Shown: positions 17,657 to 27,714, counted from the stretch's first letter. The stretch: 64,000 nt of DNA from Bhargavaea cecembensis (GCF_000826125.2 NZ_LN651373.1:1876753-1940752); one strand, 5' to 3'. Notes: generated by a model not told the origin, from the letters alone. Program-made: numbers and translations.

Positions 17657-19339
17657 TCACATCAGACCGACCGCATGTCCTTCGCGGTCAACGTCCATAT
17701 TCATTGCCGCCGGCTTTTTCGGCAAGCCCGGCATCGTCATGATGTCGCCGGTCAGGCAGACGATGAACCCGGCCCCGAGTTTCGGGATGAGCTCACGCAC
17801 CGTCACGACGAAACCTTCCGGACGGCCCATCACCGCAGGATTATCGGTTAGGGAATACTGGGTTTTTGCCATGCAGACCGGAAGGATGTCCCAGCCTCGC
17901 TTCTCAATCTCCTGAAGTTGCTTGAGTGCCTTGTCCGTGAATTGGACACCATCTCCGCCATACACTTGTTGAACGACCGTGGCGACTTTCTTCTCAAACG
18001 GGTCGAATTCATCATACAGCGGATGGAACTCATTGCCTTCGCCGAGCCGGTCGAGCACGAGGCGGGCGACTTCCTTGCCGCCTTCCCCGCCCTGCGCCCA
18101 CACATCCGCCGCGGCTGCACGGACACCGTTTTCCCGGCACCATGCCAGGACGGTCCCGAGCTCTTCCTCCGTGTCCGCCGTGAAGCGGTTCAGGGCGACG
18201 ACCGGCTCGATGCCGAACGCCCGGATCGTTTCTACGTGGCGCGCCAGGTTCGGCATTCCCTTCTTCACCGCTTCCGCATCCGGCGACGCAAGTTCCGCCT
18301 TCGGAACGCCACCGTGCATTTTAAGCGCGCGCACCGTAGCAACGATCACGACCGCGTCCGGCTTGAAGTCACCCTGGCGTGCTTTGATGTTCATGAATTT
18401 CTCCGCACCGAGATCCGCGCCGAACCCGGCTTCTGTCACGACGACATCCGCCAGCCTCTTCGCCGTTTTCGTGGCGATGAGTGAGTTGCAGCCATGCGCA
18501 ATGTTCGCAAACGGACCGCCGTGGATGAGTGCCGGCGTACCGCCGATTGTCTGGACGAGGTTCGGCTTGAATGCTTCCCTCAACAGCAGGACAAGGGCGC
18601 CTTCAGCCCCAAGATCCCTCACCGTCACCGGCTCCCGGTCATACGTATAGCCGATCACGATCCTGGAAAGCCGCTCTTTCAAGTCATCCAGCGTGTTCGC
18701 CAGACAAAGGACAGCCATGATCTCTGAAGCGACCGTGATATCAAATCCATCCTCCCGGGGAATGCCGCCCGCAGGACCGCCGAGACCGATCGTTACATGA
18801 CGGAGCGCCCGGTCGTTCATGTCGAGCACCCGCTTCCACGTGATGCGCCTCGGGTCGATGCGGAGTGCGTTGCCCTGGTGAAGGTGATTGTCGATCAATG
18901 CCGCCAACGCGTTATTCGCGGTGGTGATCGCGTGGATGTCTCCCGTGAAGTGAAGATTGATTTCCTCCATCGGCAAGACTTGCGAATACCCGCCGCCTGC
19001 CGCTCCGCCTTTCATGCCCATCACCGGGCCGAGCGACGGTTCCCGCAGCGCCACCATGGTTTTTTCACCGAGCAGCGAAAAAGCGTCCGCCAGTCCGACG
19101 GTCACCGTCGACTTCCCCTCGCCGGCGGGCGTCGGGCTGATCGCCGTGACAAGGACGACTTTGCCGGACTCCTCCTTTTGCGTCAGCCGGTCCACATCAA
19201 TCTTCCCCTTGTACCGGCCGTACGGTTCCAGCGCCAAGTCCGGAATGCCCGCTTTTTCCGCGATTTCCCCAATCGGGCGGATTTCCGCTCTCCGGGCGAT
19301 CTCCAAATCCGTCAGCGGTTGCTCAGTCGTCCTCCTCAT
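17657..19339 (-). CDS. fhs: Formate-tetrahydrofolate ligase
   Basis: Joins formate to tetrahydrofolate using ATP to give 10-formyl-THF for purines and initiator tRNA. The 560-residue product has the nucleotide loop [19 protein letters not shown] near residue 70, [20 protein letters not shown], and the C-terminal [20 protein letters not shown]. Length is as in the family. GGAGGGGG before the ATG supports the start. Formate released by KynB could feed it, although it is an independent unit (inference). Confidence 0.96.
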   Translation of the reverse strand: MRRTTEQPLTDLEIARRAEIRPIGEIAEKAGIPDLALEPYGRYKGKIDVDRLTQKEESGKVVLVTAISPTPAGEGKSTVTVGLADAFSLLGEKTMVALREPSLGPVMGMKGGAAGGGYSQVLPMEEINLHFTGDIHAITTANNALAALIDNHLHQGNALRIDPRRITWKRVLDMNDRALRHVTIGLGGPAGGIPREDGFDITVASEIMAVLCLANTLDDLKERLSRIVIGYTYDREPVTVRDLGAEGALVLLLREAFKPNLVQTIGGTPALIHGGPFANIAHGCNSLIATKTAKRLADVVVTEAGFGADLGAEKFMNIKARQGDFKPDAVVIVATVRALKMHGGVPKAELASPDAEAVKKGMPNLARHVETIRAFGIEPVVALNRFTADTEEELGTVLAWCRENGVRAAAADVWAQGGEGGKEVARLVLDRLGEGNEFHPLYDEFDPFEKKVATVVQQVYGGDGVQFTDKALKQLQEIEKRGWDILPVCMAKTQYSLTDNPAVMGRPEGFVVTVRELIPKLGAGFIVCLTGDIMTMPGLPKKPAAMNMDVDREGHAVGLM

Positions 19340-19455
19340 TGCCGTCTCCCCCTCCGAATTTCTTCTTCCTACTATTAGTATACACTCTTCACGCTATTTC
19401 TTCGGCCGTTGTTCTGACAATTCGGTGGCGCCGTTCCGCATAGCTGCATTCAATA

Positions 19456-20097
19456 GTGATAAAAGACTTTCTTGAAAGGATGAATCCGATCGAGCTGCCC
19501 GTCACGATCATCAGTCATCCCATCCGGATGTCCAGGCCGAAAGTGAATGTCGTCTATCAGCAAGTGGGCCGTCTCGCAAATCCTGTCGCCCAGAGCAGAA
19601 TCAATCTGGAAATTGTGAAGAGCCTCGGCTCGATCATGCAGGAACTCGGATACGGCAACGACAACCTTCAGGAAATGACCGGCTACTTTGAAATCAAGAC
19701 GAATGAGCGGGGTGTCCTGAGCCTCCTTCTGTCCGTCTATTCATTCACAGGGGGTGCCCACGGCCTGACGATCGCAAAAGGACTTACGTTCGACGTTCAT
19801 ACCGGTCGGCTTTACCGCCTGGATGAATTGTTTAAGCCCGGCAGTGATTACCGGGAACGGCTGTCCGAAGAAATCGCCCGGTTGATCAAAGACTGGGACA
19901 TCGATCTGCTGGAGCCGTTCGAATGTATCACGGATGATCAGGATTTCTACATCGCCGACCACTCGCTGACCGTCTTTTTCCAGCTGTATGAACTCACCGC
20001 CTACGTATACGGCTTCCCCTATTTCCCCGTTCCGCTGAAAGACCTGGAGCCGGCAATCGAAAACAACAGCCTCCTTTCCAGGCTGCTGCCTTTTTGA
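19456..20097 (+). CDS. DUF3298/RsiV-like protein
   Basis: 213 residues. The segment MTGYFEIKTNERGVLSLLLS, then FTGGAHGLTIAKGLTFDVHTG and LDELFKPGSDYRERLSEEI, follows the DUF4163/DUF3298 pattern found in RsiV and PdaC-type extracytoplasmic domains. No signal peptide or membrane segment is visible here, so the protein appears cytosolic, which is unusual for the family. Start uncertain: GTG 19456 has no clear ribosome site, and ATG 19480 directly abuts AAAGG. No operon partner. Confidence 0.68.
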   Translation: MIKDFLERMNPIELPVTIISHPIRMSRPKVNVVYQQVGRLANPVAQSRINLEIVKSLGSIMQELGYGNDNLQEMTGYFEIKTNERGVLSLLLSVYSFTGGAHGLTIAKGLTFDVHTGRLYRLDELFKPGSDYRERLSEEIARLIKDWDIDLLEPFECITDDQDFYIADHSLTVFFQLYELTAYVYGFPYFPVPLKDLEPAIENNSLLSRLLPF

Positions 20098-20214
20098 AAC
20101 GATCGTCTCTCCGGTTGTCCTGCCCGGAAACAAAAAATCAAAATAATTTTAGATAGGTATGTTTACCATTAATCGCACCGGGTAAAGTACCTGTACAAGG
20201 CGGAACACCTTTTG

Positions 20215-20640
20215 AAGTTCCGGATGGCGACGCCGTCCAAGGAACGGATCAGGAGATTTGCACAGCCTTGGCGGAAAATTTGCTTCACTGACACGCCGCA
20301 TGAACGTCAGGACAATGTCAGCAGGATCGCAGCCGTTTGTCAATGGAACAAGAGGCAAATCATCAAAGGATGATGCGATTTATGGACACCAGGAGGACAA
20401 AAGAAGACGGACCCAAGTAATTGCCCGTCTCGCAGAGGATGACCGGAGCAATTCCGGGAAAGACCATGCAATGGACTCAGGGGATGGTAGACGATGGACA
20501 CCAGGAGGACACAAGGAAGCGGACCGGCCTAGCCGACGTTTTCGTGCAAAGAACGACCGGAGTGATCCGGACAGTCGATGCAAGGACTCAGGAGATGGTG
20601 CCAATGGAAACCAGGAGGACGGCGGATCTGGATTGTTGTC
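20215..20640. repeat. About 111-bp tandem repeat with GNRA-capped hairpins
   Basis: ATGGACACCAGGAGGAC begins at 20382 and again at 20494, and ATGGAAACCAGGAGGAC at 20604, so unit lengths are 112 and 110 bp. Each full unit ends GGACTCAGGRGATGGT and holds a hairpin CCGGA-GCAA-TTCCGG (first) or CCGGA-GTGA-TCCGG (second). A degenerate earlier copy around 20215-20265 shares CAAGGA...TCAGGAGAT. No convincing protein is encoded. It occupies most of the 767-base spacer between two genes; the remainder (20098-20214 and 20641-20815) shows no clear feature. Confidence 0.7.
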
Positions 20641-20815
20641 AGCAGTAAGTTTTTTGTAAAAGTGCACTTGAACGCCTGACTGCGAAACGGTGGTCAACGA
20701 ATTGACACCTCTAGCCGGAAAGGCAAAACGGCAGTTTTGGCCGTGCATCTGCAAAGACGTGATTGTGGAAGTGATCGTCAAGCGCAGTGAATCAAAGCGA
20801 ATTTTCCGTGTGCAG

Positions 20816-20847
20816 GAAGCCGCCCGATCATCAGATCGGGCGGCTTC
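20816..20847 (-). terminator. Terminator-like stem after the thioesterase gene
   Basis: A 14-bp perfect stem (20816-20829 with 20834-20847) and 4-nt loop lies 19 bases past the stop of the minus-strand gene. The U-tract is weak. Confidence 0.65.
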
Positions 20848-20865
20848 TCATGTGTCCGCTATATT

Positions 20866-21354
20866 TCAGCGCTGCTCCAGGAACGTGGCGGGCATGACGA
20901 CGGCCACCACTTCTCCGGTCGCACAAACCTCCCCGTCCGCCTCCACTTCTACGGAAACTTTGAATTTCTTCGGATGGATTTCCTCCACTTCACCGATGGC
21001 CTTGAGAATCTTCCCGTGCGGTGTCGGCTTCTTAAAATCCACGTGGAGGGAAGCCGTGACGAATCTCGGCGGATCCTCTCCGTTCCCCGGTTCATGGCCG
21101 TTCTTCCGGTGAAGGGCGAGCGAAGCCGATCCGGTCCCATGGCAGTCGATGAGCGATGCGATCACGCCGCCATACACGAAACCGGGCAGCGCCAGTTCAT
21201 CTGAAGCCGGATCATAATAAGTGACCGTCCGGTCCCCGTCCCAACCTGTCCTAAAATGGTGGCCCTTCGCATTTTTTCTGCCGCATCCATAGCACCAGGC
21301 GAAGTCGTCCGGGTATTCATCCTGAATTGCGTGCACCACTTTCTCTTCCTTCAT
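20866..21354 (-). CDS. PaaI-type hotdog-fold thioesterase
   Basis: A 162-residue protein. Residues from about 55 on carry the hotdog signature VYGGVIASLIDCHGTGSASL, with the helix Asp/His region used by PaaI-like acyl-CoA thioesterases, and VTASLHVDFKKPTPHGKIL as the paired strand. An N-terminal extension holds WCYGCGRKNAKG with two Cys, seen in one branch of this family. The acyl-CoA substrate is unknown. AGGAGGGG upstream supports the start. The fatty-acid P450 gene upstream on the same strand suggests lipid metabolism, but each has its own terminator. Confidence 0.82.
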   Translation of the reverse strand: MKEEKVVHAIQDEYPDDFAWCYGCGRKNAKGHHFRTGWDGDRTVTYYDPASDELALPGFVYGGVIASLIDCHGTGSASLALHRKNGHEPGNGEDPPRFVTASLHVDFKKPTPHGKILKAIGEVEEIHPKKFKVSVEVEADGEVCATGEVVAVVMPATFLEQR

Positions 21355-21438
21355 ACAATCCCCTCCTGTTCAAAAACCCCCCCATTTTACTCTCTTTCGA
21401 CATTCCCATCCCTTTTTCCTTTTAATTTCTCCAATCAG

Positions 21439-21462
21439 AAAAGCCGCATCTCTGCGGCTTTT
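21439..21462 (-). terminator. Terminator of the CYP152 gene
   Basis: Stem AAAAGCCGCA (21439-21448) / TGCGGCTTTT (21453-21462), 11 bases after the stop. Confidence 0.8.
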
Positions 21463-21472
21463 CCTTTAGGTA

Positions 21473-22720
21473 TCAGTCTTCTTTCACTTTGATCCGGTCC
21501 ATTACAAAGCGGCTCGCAGGGAGCGTCGGCATCCGGACCATGTTGATCATCAAATCCTGCTGCGGCACGTTGTACTCCAGACCGTTTACTAGGAAGCGGA
21601 TGCTCTCTTCGATAATGATGACCGTCACTGGTTCGCCCGGGCAACGGTGTCCGTGGTTTGGATCCCCGCCGCCTTGCGGAATGAACGTGAACCGATCGTC
21701 CGTGAAGTCGTTGAACCGATCGGGGTTGAACTGCTCGGGCTCTTCCCATAGCCGCGGATCCCGGTTCACCCCGTGGAAGTCCATGAGCACCGTCTCCCCT
21801 TCGTTGAACTCATAGCCGTGCCATTCAAAGTCCTTCTTCGCGATGGCACCGAGAAACGGGGTGAACGGGTAGAAACGGCGGACTTCATTGGCGAAGTTAT
21901 TGAGGTCTTTCTGGGTGTTCAGCTTTTCCTTCCACTCCGGGAAGTCATGGAGCGCGAGGGCCGCGAAGACAACAAAACGGGCCACGGCCACTGCCGGCCG
22001 GATTACGTTCAGAAGCTCGAGCGCCGCCATATGCGCATCCAGGTACTCTCCGGATTCCTGATGGAAAGCGACCACATGTGCGGCGGATTCCGGATCTGTC
22101 TCAAGCCTGCCTTCCCGCACGGCCAGGATGACTTCCTCAAGCCAGGCCTCCGTCCGGGGCCGGGCGTCTTCGCCGACCCTGAACCGCTTGCCGACACCGC
22201 CGGCCGCATCGATCAAGGAGCCGATGTCGTAGGCCCGGTTCCATGATTCCACATCGGTGAGCGGAACGCCCGTCCAGCGGCAGATCGCACGGAGGATCAG
22301 TTCCTCCGATTCGTCGAACAGGACCGCCTCGCCTTTGCGCTCCATCTCATGTCCCTTGCGATCCCATTCTTCTTTGACAATTGTCCTGAAAAGACCGAGC
22401 CGTTCATCTGACATGAGCGACATGAACATCGCTTTCCGGATCTTGTGCTTTTGCCCGTCCATTGTCTGGATGCCGCCCACGCCGAACAGCGTCTTCTGAA
22501 CGCGGAGCGGAAGAGCGCCCTCCCGCTTGAACTTTGTTTCATCGTAAAACAATTCCGCTGCATCGCGTCCGGTCATGATTATCATTTTCTTGCCCAGCAG
22601 CCGGGTTTCAAATATGTCGGTGTCCATGCCGCTCATCCGTTTTCCAACATAGTTGTAACCTTCGGTCAGGAGGCTGAATGTATGATCGATGCCTCGTTCT
22701 TTCGGAATTTCTTTTGTCAT
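21473..22720 (-). CDS. Fatty-acid peroxygenase, cytochrome P450 CYP152 family
   Basis: A 415-residue protein related to B. subtilis YbdT (P450 BS-beta), which hydroxylates long-chain fatty acids with hydrogen peroxide instead of a reductase. The heme-ligand loop is HGHRCPGEPVTV with Cys about residue 360. The region NEVRRFYPFTPFLGAI carries the Arg-Pro-type substrate carboxylate site that replaces the usual acid-alcohol pair. GIQTMDGQKHKIRKAMF matches the C helix. GAGGTG upstream supports ATG 22720. Single-gene unit. Confidence 0.92.
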   Translation of the reverse strand: MTKEIPKERGIDHTFSLLTEGYNYVGKRMSGMDTDIFETRLLGKKMIIMTGRDAAELFYDETKFKREGALPLRVQKTLFGVGGIQTMDGQKHKIRKAMFMSLMSDERLGLFRTIVKEEWDRKGHEMERKGEAVLFDESEELILRAICRWTGVPLTDVESWNRAYDIGSLIDAAGGVGKRFRVGEDARPRTEAWLEEVILAVREGRLETDPESAAHVVAFHQESGEYLDAHMAALELLNVIRPAVAVARFVVFAALALHDFPEWKEKLNTQKDLNNFANEVRRFYPFTPFLGAIAKKDFEWHGYEFNEGETVLMDFHGVNRDPRLWEEPEQFNPDRFNDFTDDRFTFIPQGGGDPNHGHRCPGEPVTVIIIEESIRFLVNGLEYNVPQQDLMINMVRMPTLPASRFVMDRIKVKED

Positions 22721-22817
22721 CTTTACACCTCGTCCTTTTCACATACTTCCTCCTCTGTATTCCCCATATCCCCTTTTATTAACATGTTTCGAATTCCGTC
22801 TTTCAGAAAGTTTGCTA

Positions 22818-22846
22818 TTCACTTTCAATAATGTGTGAAATATAAT
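22818..22846 (+). promoter_or_regulatory. Sigma-A promoter of pepF
   Basis: TTCACT (22818-22823), 17-base spacer, perfect TATAAT (22841-22846), 41 bases before the start codon. Confidence 0.7.
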
Positions 22847-22886
22847 ACAATTAGTTCGACAATCGTAACATTAAGGGGGAAACACC

Positions 22887-24701
22887 ATGTCCGCAATTCC
22901 GCGTTCAGAAGTGAAGCTCGAAGAAACATGGAATCTCGAAGACTTGTTCAAAACGAATGCCGACTACGATGCACGCCTCAAGGAAATCGAAGAAGGCGCA
23001 GCCGCTTTTGCCGAAAAGTACAAAGGCAAAATAACCGATGCCGCGAGCGCACTTGAAGCGCTCAAGGACTATGAAAAAGCTTACGAAAAGATCATTCCGG
23101 CCGGCACCTATGTCAGCCTTCTCCAAAGTGAGGACCAGACAAACAGCGATTCACAAATGCGGGCGGCCAAGTTCGGTTCAGTCATGTCAAAAATCGGTGC
23201 AACGGTCAGCTTTTTTGAAAGCGAGCTTTCAGAGCTGCCCGAAGAGGAACTGAAATCCGCGATGGATCAATCGGAAGATTTCCGTGTTTATCTGAACAAC
23301 GTTCTCCGCTTCAAGCCGCACCGTCTCCATCCGGAAGTCGAGAAGACACTCGCCGCCTTCGGATCGACATTCGATGCACCCTATGATCTGTATAACGTGA
23401 CAAAACTCGTCGACATCAACTTCCCGGACTTCGAGGCAAACGGCGAGTCGTTCCCGAACAGCTATAACTTGTTCGAAGGCGAGTGGGAAACGGATCCGGA
23501 CACCGAAAAACGCCGGGCCGCATTCAAGTCTTTCTACGACAAACTGGCCGAATACCAGCACACGACGGCGAAAACATACGACACGCACTTGCAGATTGAG
23601 AAGACAACGTCCGATCTCCGCGGCTTCAAGGACGTTTTCGAGTCGCTGCTGTTCGACCAGGAAGTCGATCGCGAGCTGTACGACCGCCAGATTGACCTGA
23701 TCATGTCCGAACTCGCCCCGCATATGCGCAAATATGCAAAGCTGCTCAAGGGTGTGCACGGCATTGACCGGATGACGTTTGCGGACCTCAAAGTTCCGCT
23801 TGATCCGTCTTACGAGCCGAAAATCACAATCGAGGAATCCAAGAAATACATCTTTGACGCGCTGTCCGTCATGGGCGACGATTATGCGGACATGCTGAAG
23901 CGTTCGTATGATGAGCGCTGGACCGACTTTGCCCAGAACAAAGGGAAATCGACGGGTGCCTTCTGCTCGAGCCCGTACGGCGTGCATCCTTACATCCTCA
24001 TCTCCTGGACCGGCAGCATGGAAGATGTATTCGTCCTGGCGCACGAGCTCGGCCACGCGGGCCACTTCTACAATGCGCATAATCACCAGGGCGTGTTCAA
24101 TGCCCGCCCGTCGCTCTACTTCATCGAGGCGCCGTCGACAATGAACGAGATGCTCATGGCGAACCATCTCCTGGAGACTTCCGATGATCCCCGCTTCAAG
24201 CGCTGGGTGATCGCATCGATCGTTGCCAGAACGTATTACCACAACTTCGTCACCCATCTGCTGGAAGCGGCCTATCAGCGCAAAGTGTACGAGCGCATCG
24301 ATGCAGGCGAAAGCGTTAATGCCGGCATCCTGAATGAACTCAAGCGCAGTGTTCTGGAAGAGTTCTGGGGAGAAGACGTGACGATCGAAGAAGGTGCGGA
24401 ACTGACGTGGATGCGCCAGCCGCACTACTACATGGGCCTCTATCCGTACACATACAGCGCCGGGCTCACCGTTTCCACGCAAGTGTCCAAGCGGATTCTT
24501 GAAGAAGGCGAACCGGCCGTTCAGGACTGGCTCAAAGTCCTCCAGGCCGGCGGCACGAAAACACCGGTCGAACTTGCCAAGATGGCGGGCGTCGACATCA
24601 CGACCGAACAGCCGCTGCGCGACACGATCGCCTATATCGGCAGCCTCGTCGACCAGCTGGAAGAGCTTACGAAAGAAATTGAAATGACTAAAGCGAAATA
24701 A
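22887..24701 (+). CDS. pepF: Oligoendopeptidase F
   Basis: A 604-residue cytosolic zinc metallopeptidase of family M3 that cuts short peptides. The catalytic motif FVLAHELGHAGHFYNAHN (HExxH read as HELGH) is near residue 386, with the downstream glutamate in FIEAPSTMNEMLMANH. The N-terminal half is helical, as usual. GGGG precedes the ATG, with a clear promoter upstream and a terminator at 24714. Length is normal for the family. Confidence 0.95.
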   Translation: MSAIPRSEVKLEETWNLEDLFKTNADYDARLKEIEEGAAAFAEKYKGKITDAASALEALKDYEKAYEKIIPAGTYVSLLQSEDQTNSDSQMRAAKFGSVMSKIGATVSFFESELSELPEEELKSAMDQSEDFRVYLNNVLRFKPHRLHPEVEKTLAAFGSTFDAPYDLYNVTKLVDINFPDFEANGESFPNSYNLFEGEWETDPDTEKRRAAFKSFYDKLAEYQHTTAKTYDTHLQIEKTTSDLRGFKDVFESLLFDQEVDRELYDRQIDLIMSELAPHMRKYAKLLKGVHGIDRMTFADLKVPLDPSYEPKITIEESKKYIFDALSVMGDDYADMLKRSYDERWTDFAQNKGKSTGAFCSSPYGVHPYILISWTGSMEDVFVLAHELGHAGHFYNAHNHQGVFNARPSLYFIEAPSTMNEMLMANHLLETSDDPRFKRWVIASIVARTYYHNFVTHLLEAAYQRKVYERIDAGESVNAGILNELKRSVLEEFWGEDVTIEEGAELTWMRQPHYYMGLYPYTYSAGLTVSTQVSKRILEEGEPAVQDWLKVLQAGGTKTPVELAKMAGVDITTEQPLRDTIAYIGSLVDQLEELTKEIEMTKAK

Positions 24702-24713
24702 GTACCGTACCGT

Positions 24714-24742
24714 CCCCTCCCCTTTCCGGGAGGGGATTTTTG
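24714..24742 (+). terminator. Terminator of pepF
   Basis: Stem TCCCCTCCC (24714-24722) / GGGAGGGGA (24729-24737) followed by TTTTT. Confidence 0.85.
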
Positions 24743-24769
24743 ATAGGCGTCCGGAAATGGGGTATAATA
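24741..24769 (+). promoter_or_regulatory. Sigma-A promoter of the NCS2 permease gene
   Basis: TTGATA (24741-24746), 17-base spacer, perfect TATAAT (24764-24769). The -35 box begins in the T-tract of the pepF terminator. The leader of about 65 bases shows no purine riboswitch core. Confidence 0.75.
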
Positions 24770-24841
24770 AGTGATTGTGGCTTGCCCCTATCCGGGGTGA
24801 AGCGGGTGGGAGAGGGATAACTGAATAGCAGGTATGAACAA

Positions 24842-26125
24842 TTGATTAAAAAAGACTTCTTTGATTTAAAAGGTCACGACACGAACATCAGGCGTGAAGT
24901 GATGGCGGGGCTCATCGGGTTCTTCACGATTGTGTACATCATCGCCGTGAACTCCTTCATCCTGTCCGAGGCGGGGCTGCCGCTGGACGGTGCCGTCGTG
25001 GCGACGATCGTCACGTCATTTGCCGGCTGCCTCATCATGGGACTTTGGGCGAATGCGCCGATCCTGCTCGTTCCGGGGATGGGCATCAATGCGATGTTCA
25101 CGTACACGCTCGTCGGATCGATGGGGATGAGCTGGCAGGAAGCACTCGGGCTCGTATTCATTTCGGGGATCCTGTTCGCAATTATCGCTTTCACCGGCCT
25201 GGCGGGCGTGCTGAACCGGGCGATCCCGCAATCGCTGAAAGAAGCGATTACCGTCGGGCTCGGCCTGTTCCTCATCTTCATCGGACTGGAAAAAGGCGGG
25301 TTGATCGAACGCGGTACGAATTCCATCATCGAGCTCGGCAACCTGGCGGATCCCGCGGTGATTGCGACTCTTCTGACGTTCCTTATCGCAATCGTCCTGT
25401 TCCTGCGCAACGTGAACGGCCATTTCCTTTGGAGCATCCTAGCCGGTACCGGCTTTGCCGCCCTTTTTGGAGTGCTCCCCGTCAAGGCGGATGCAGCGCC
25501 GGCCATTTCCTCTTACGGTGATGTGTTTGCGGCCATGTCGTTTGACGGAATTTTGTCGGCGGCGTTCGTCGTCGGGACATTCTCACTGACGATGGTCGTT
25601 GTCTTTGAGAACATCGGCCTCGTGCAGGCGCATACCGTCTCCTCGGGACATCCGGAAAAGTTCAAGAAAGCCTTCCAGGCCAACTCGGTTTCCGCAATGC
25701 TGTCCGGTCTGTTCGGAACGAGTCCGACCGTTTCAACTGCCGAAACCGGAGCGGCTATCGCGGCGGGCGGACGCACGGGACTTACAGCGATCGTAACGGG
25801 AATCCTGTTCCTGGCCTCGTTGTTGTTCCTTCCGTTCATCCATCTCATCCCGGACAACGCGATCGCTCCGGTCCTCCTCATCATCGGCGGACTCATGGTG
25901 CAGAATGTGCGGAACATCGATCTGAACGATCCGACCGAGGCCTTCCCGGCCATCTTCCTCATTGCCATGATCCCGTTCACCCAGAGCATTGCGGACGGGA
26001 TTGCGTTCGGGTTCATCTTGTACCCGCTCCTGAAACTGTCAAGCGGACGGGGACGGGAAGTTGCGCCGCCGCTTTACATTATCGCCTTTTTGTTCTTGCT
26101 GAACTTCGCCGTGAACCTCATATGA
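24842..26125 (+). CDS. NCS2/AzgA-type purine permease
   Basis: 427 residues with about 12 to 14 membrane segments. The segments VNSFILSEAGLPLDGAVVAT, LLVPGMGINAMFTYTLVG and FGTSPTVSTAETGAAIAAGG match the PbuG/PbuO/AzgA branch, whose members import adenine, guanine or hypoxanthine with protons. A TTG start at 24842 is used here because the only nearby ATG (24834) is out of frame and runs into a stop; the ribosome site is weak. The substrate among purines is not resolved. Confidence 0.85.
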   Translation: MIKKDFFDLKGHDTNIRREVMAGLIGFFTIVYIIAVNSFILSEAGLPLDGAVVATIVTSFAGCLIMGLWANAPILLVPGMGINAMFTYTLVGSMGMSWQEALGLVFISGILFAIIAFTGLAGVLNRAIPQSLKEAITVGLGLFLIFIGLEKGGLIERGTNSIIELGNLADPAVIATLLTFLIAIVLFLRNVNGHFLWSILAGTGFAALFGVLPVKADAAPAISSYGDVFAAMSFDGILSAAFVVGTFSLTMVVVFENIGLVQAHTVSSGHPEKFKKAFQANSVSAMLSGLFGTSPTVSTAETGAAIAAGGRTGLTAIVTGILFLASLLFLPFIHLIPDNAIAPVLLIIGGLMVQNVRNIDLNDPTEAFPAIFLIAMIPFTQSIADGIAFGFILYPLLKLSSGRGREVAPPLYIIAFLFLLNFAVNLI

Positions 26126-26136
26126 ATGAACAAACG

Positions 26137-26170
26137 AAGCGCCGCCGGAAACACCCGGCGGCGCTTTTAC
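26137..26170 (+). terminator. Terminator between convergent purine and APC permease genes
   Basis: Stem AAGCGCCGCCGG (26137-26148) / CCGGCGGCGCTT (26155-26166) followed by TTTTAC. Confidence 0.85.
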
Positions 26171-26175
26171 TGTGC

Positions 26176-27714
26176 TTAAACCGGTTTTTCCACCGGCTTT
26201 CTTTTCACTTCCGGGAGGCCCGGCAACGGTTTCGATTTTCCGGCCGGCTTTTCCGGTTCCGGTTCTTTGCCGAGCATATAGTAGTCCGTTTCTTCTTTGC
26301 TGAGCGAGAAGTACGATTTTCTCATGAATGCATAGAACGCGATTCCGGCCAGTGCCCAGCCGCCGAGCAGCAGGTAGGAAGGCAGCGTCAAGGATGCCGG
26401 AGAGGCAGGGATGAGGAGGAGGGCGAGGAAGCCGATGCTCGAAGCCATGCCGACCAAGGCGAGGACCGACTTCAGCGGCGCCTGCCCCTTCCCTTCTCGC
26501 TTCTTCTTGGCCAGTACTTTATAGGCGGCAAAGCAGGCGAAGAAATAGCCGATTGATACGCCGGTCGAAGACATGTCGACAATCCAGGACAGGGCCGGGC
26601 GTCCGAGCCACATCGCAGGCAGCGTAATCAGCGTGACGAACCAGATCCCCCATACCGGCACGCCGCTTCCCTTTGCGGTCTTGCGGAAGACTGCGGGCAG
26701 CGCACGGGCGCGGGCCATCGAGAACAGCAGCCGGCTCGACGACATGTAAAACCCGTTGAGTCCCGTGAAAATCCCCATTACGATGGCGACCGACATGACG
26801 AACAGTCCGGTCTTGCCCAGTGCCGAAGAGACGATGCTGCCGGTTGCCCACAATTCTCCGCCAGTGCCTGCGGTTCCCGGGAACGTCCAAGCGGTGAGCC
26901 CGATCATGACGGCATAGATCATGAATGAAGTGAAAAGCGATGCGACGATCAGCGTCGTGGCTTTCTTCGGGGAGAAGTTGAATTCCTCGGCCGCCTGCGG
27001 CACATTATCAAAACCGACATAGGCCCACGGGGCGATGGCGAGGATGAGAAGGACAGAGACGAACGGCGATACATTCCCGCTGAACAGGGAACCGATGTTG
27101 GCGATCGGCTCATCTGCAATGCCGAATGTAACCGCACCAAGGATGAACACACCCGCCACGAGCAGGACACTGAACCAGAACTGCAGGCGGCCCGACACAC
27201 TCGCACCGGTCGAATTCAAAAATGCAAACGCAATGAGCAAGACCGAGGCGATCGCCACCTCCGGAATATAGATGTCCCAACCGGCCACCGTGTATAAATA
27301 TCCCTGCTTCATGAAGCCGGGCATCAAATATTTCAGAAGCAATGTGAATGCGGACGCATTCAGTGCGACAATCGAGATGTAGCCGAGCGACAAGAACCAG
27401 CCGCAAAGGAATGCCCATGTTTTCCCGGCGGCCAGATAGGCGTACGTGAAGCCGCCGCCCGATACCGGATGCTCTTTGATCATGACACCGTAGCTGGAGG
27501 CGATCACCATCATGATGAGTGCGCCGAGGAACAGGCCGATCACGGCTCCGGCGGGTCCGGCCTCACGGATCCAGTCGCCCGGCAGGATGAACGCCCCCCA
27601 GCCGACCGAGGATCCGAGCGCAATCGCGAAAACCCAGGATGGCTTGAGTGATTTTTCCAGCTTCCGTCTTCGGGGTCCTTCCCCTTTTGCCGTTGAAGTT
27701 CTGCCAGTTTCCAT
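26176..27714 (-). CDS. APC-family amino acid permease
   Basis: 512 residues with about 12 membrane segments. The first helix region has GSSVGWGAFILPGDWIREAG, the unwound glycine-rich site for the substrate amino group, and helix 6 has ILAIAPWAYVGFDNVPQAAE. Both are typical of APC-superfamily members of the YfnA/EAT-like groups. A hydrophilic C-terminus rich in Lys, Glu and Pro follows. The substrate is not readable. GGGAGTGAG precedes ATG 27714. Convergent with the purine permease. Confidence 0.85.
   Translation of the reverse strand: METGRTSTAKGEGPRRRKLEKSLKPSWVFAIALGSSVGWGAFILPGDWIREAGPAGAVIGLFLGALIMMVIASSYGVMIKEHPVSGGGFTYAYLAAGKTWAFLCGWFLSLGYISIVALNASAFTLLLKYLMPGFMKQGYLYTVAGWDIYIPEVAIASVLLIAFAFLNSTGASVSGRLQFWFSVLLVAGVFILGAVTFGIADEPIANIGSLFSGNVSPFVSVLLILAIAPWAYVGFDNVPQAAEEFNFSPKKATTLIVASLFTSFMIYAVMIGLTAWTFPGTAGTGGELWATGSIVSSALGKTGLFVMSVAIVMGIFTGLNGFYMSSSRLLFSMARARALPAVFRKTAKGSGVPVWGIWFVTLITLPAMWLGRPALSWIVDMSSTGVSIGYFFACFAAYKVLAKKKREGKGQAPLKSVLALVGMASSIGFLALLLIPASPASLTLPSYLLLGGWALAGIAFYAFMRKSYFSLSKEETDYYMLGKEPEPEKPAGKSKPLPGLPEVKRKPVEKPV

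Noticed and set aside
20258..20659. Hydrophilic Arg/Asp-rich protein across the 111-bp repeat
   Set aside because: The reading frame has no ribosome site or recognisable domain, and its repeats shift frame between units (112 and 110 bp), unlike a repeated protein.
24776..24841. Purine riboswitch before the NCS2 permease
   Set aside because: The leader of about 65 bases lacks the conserved three-way junction and loop sequences of purine riboswitches.
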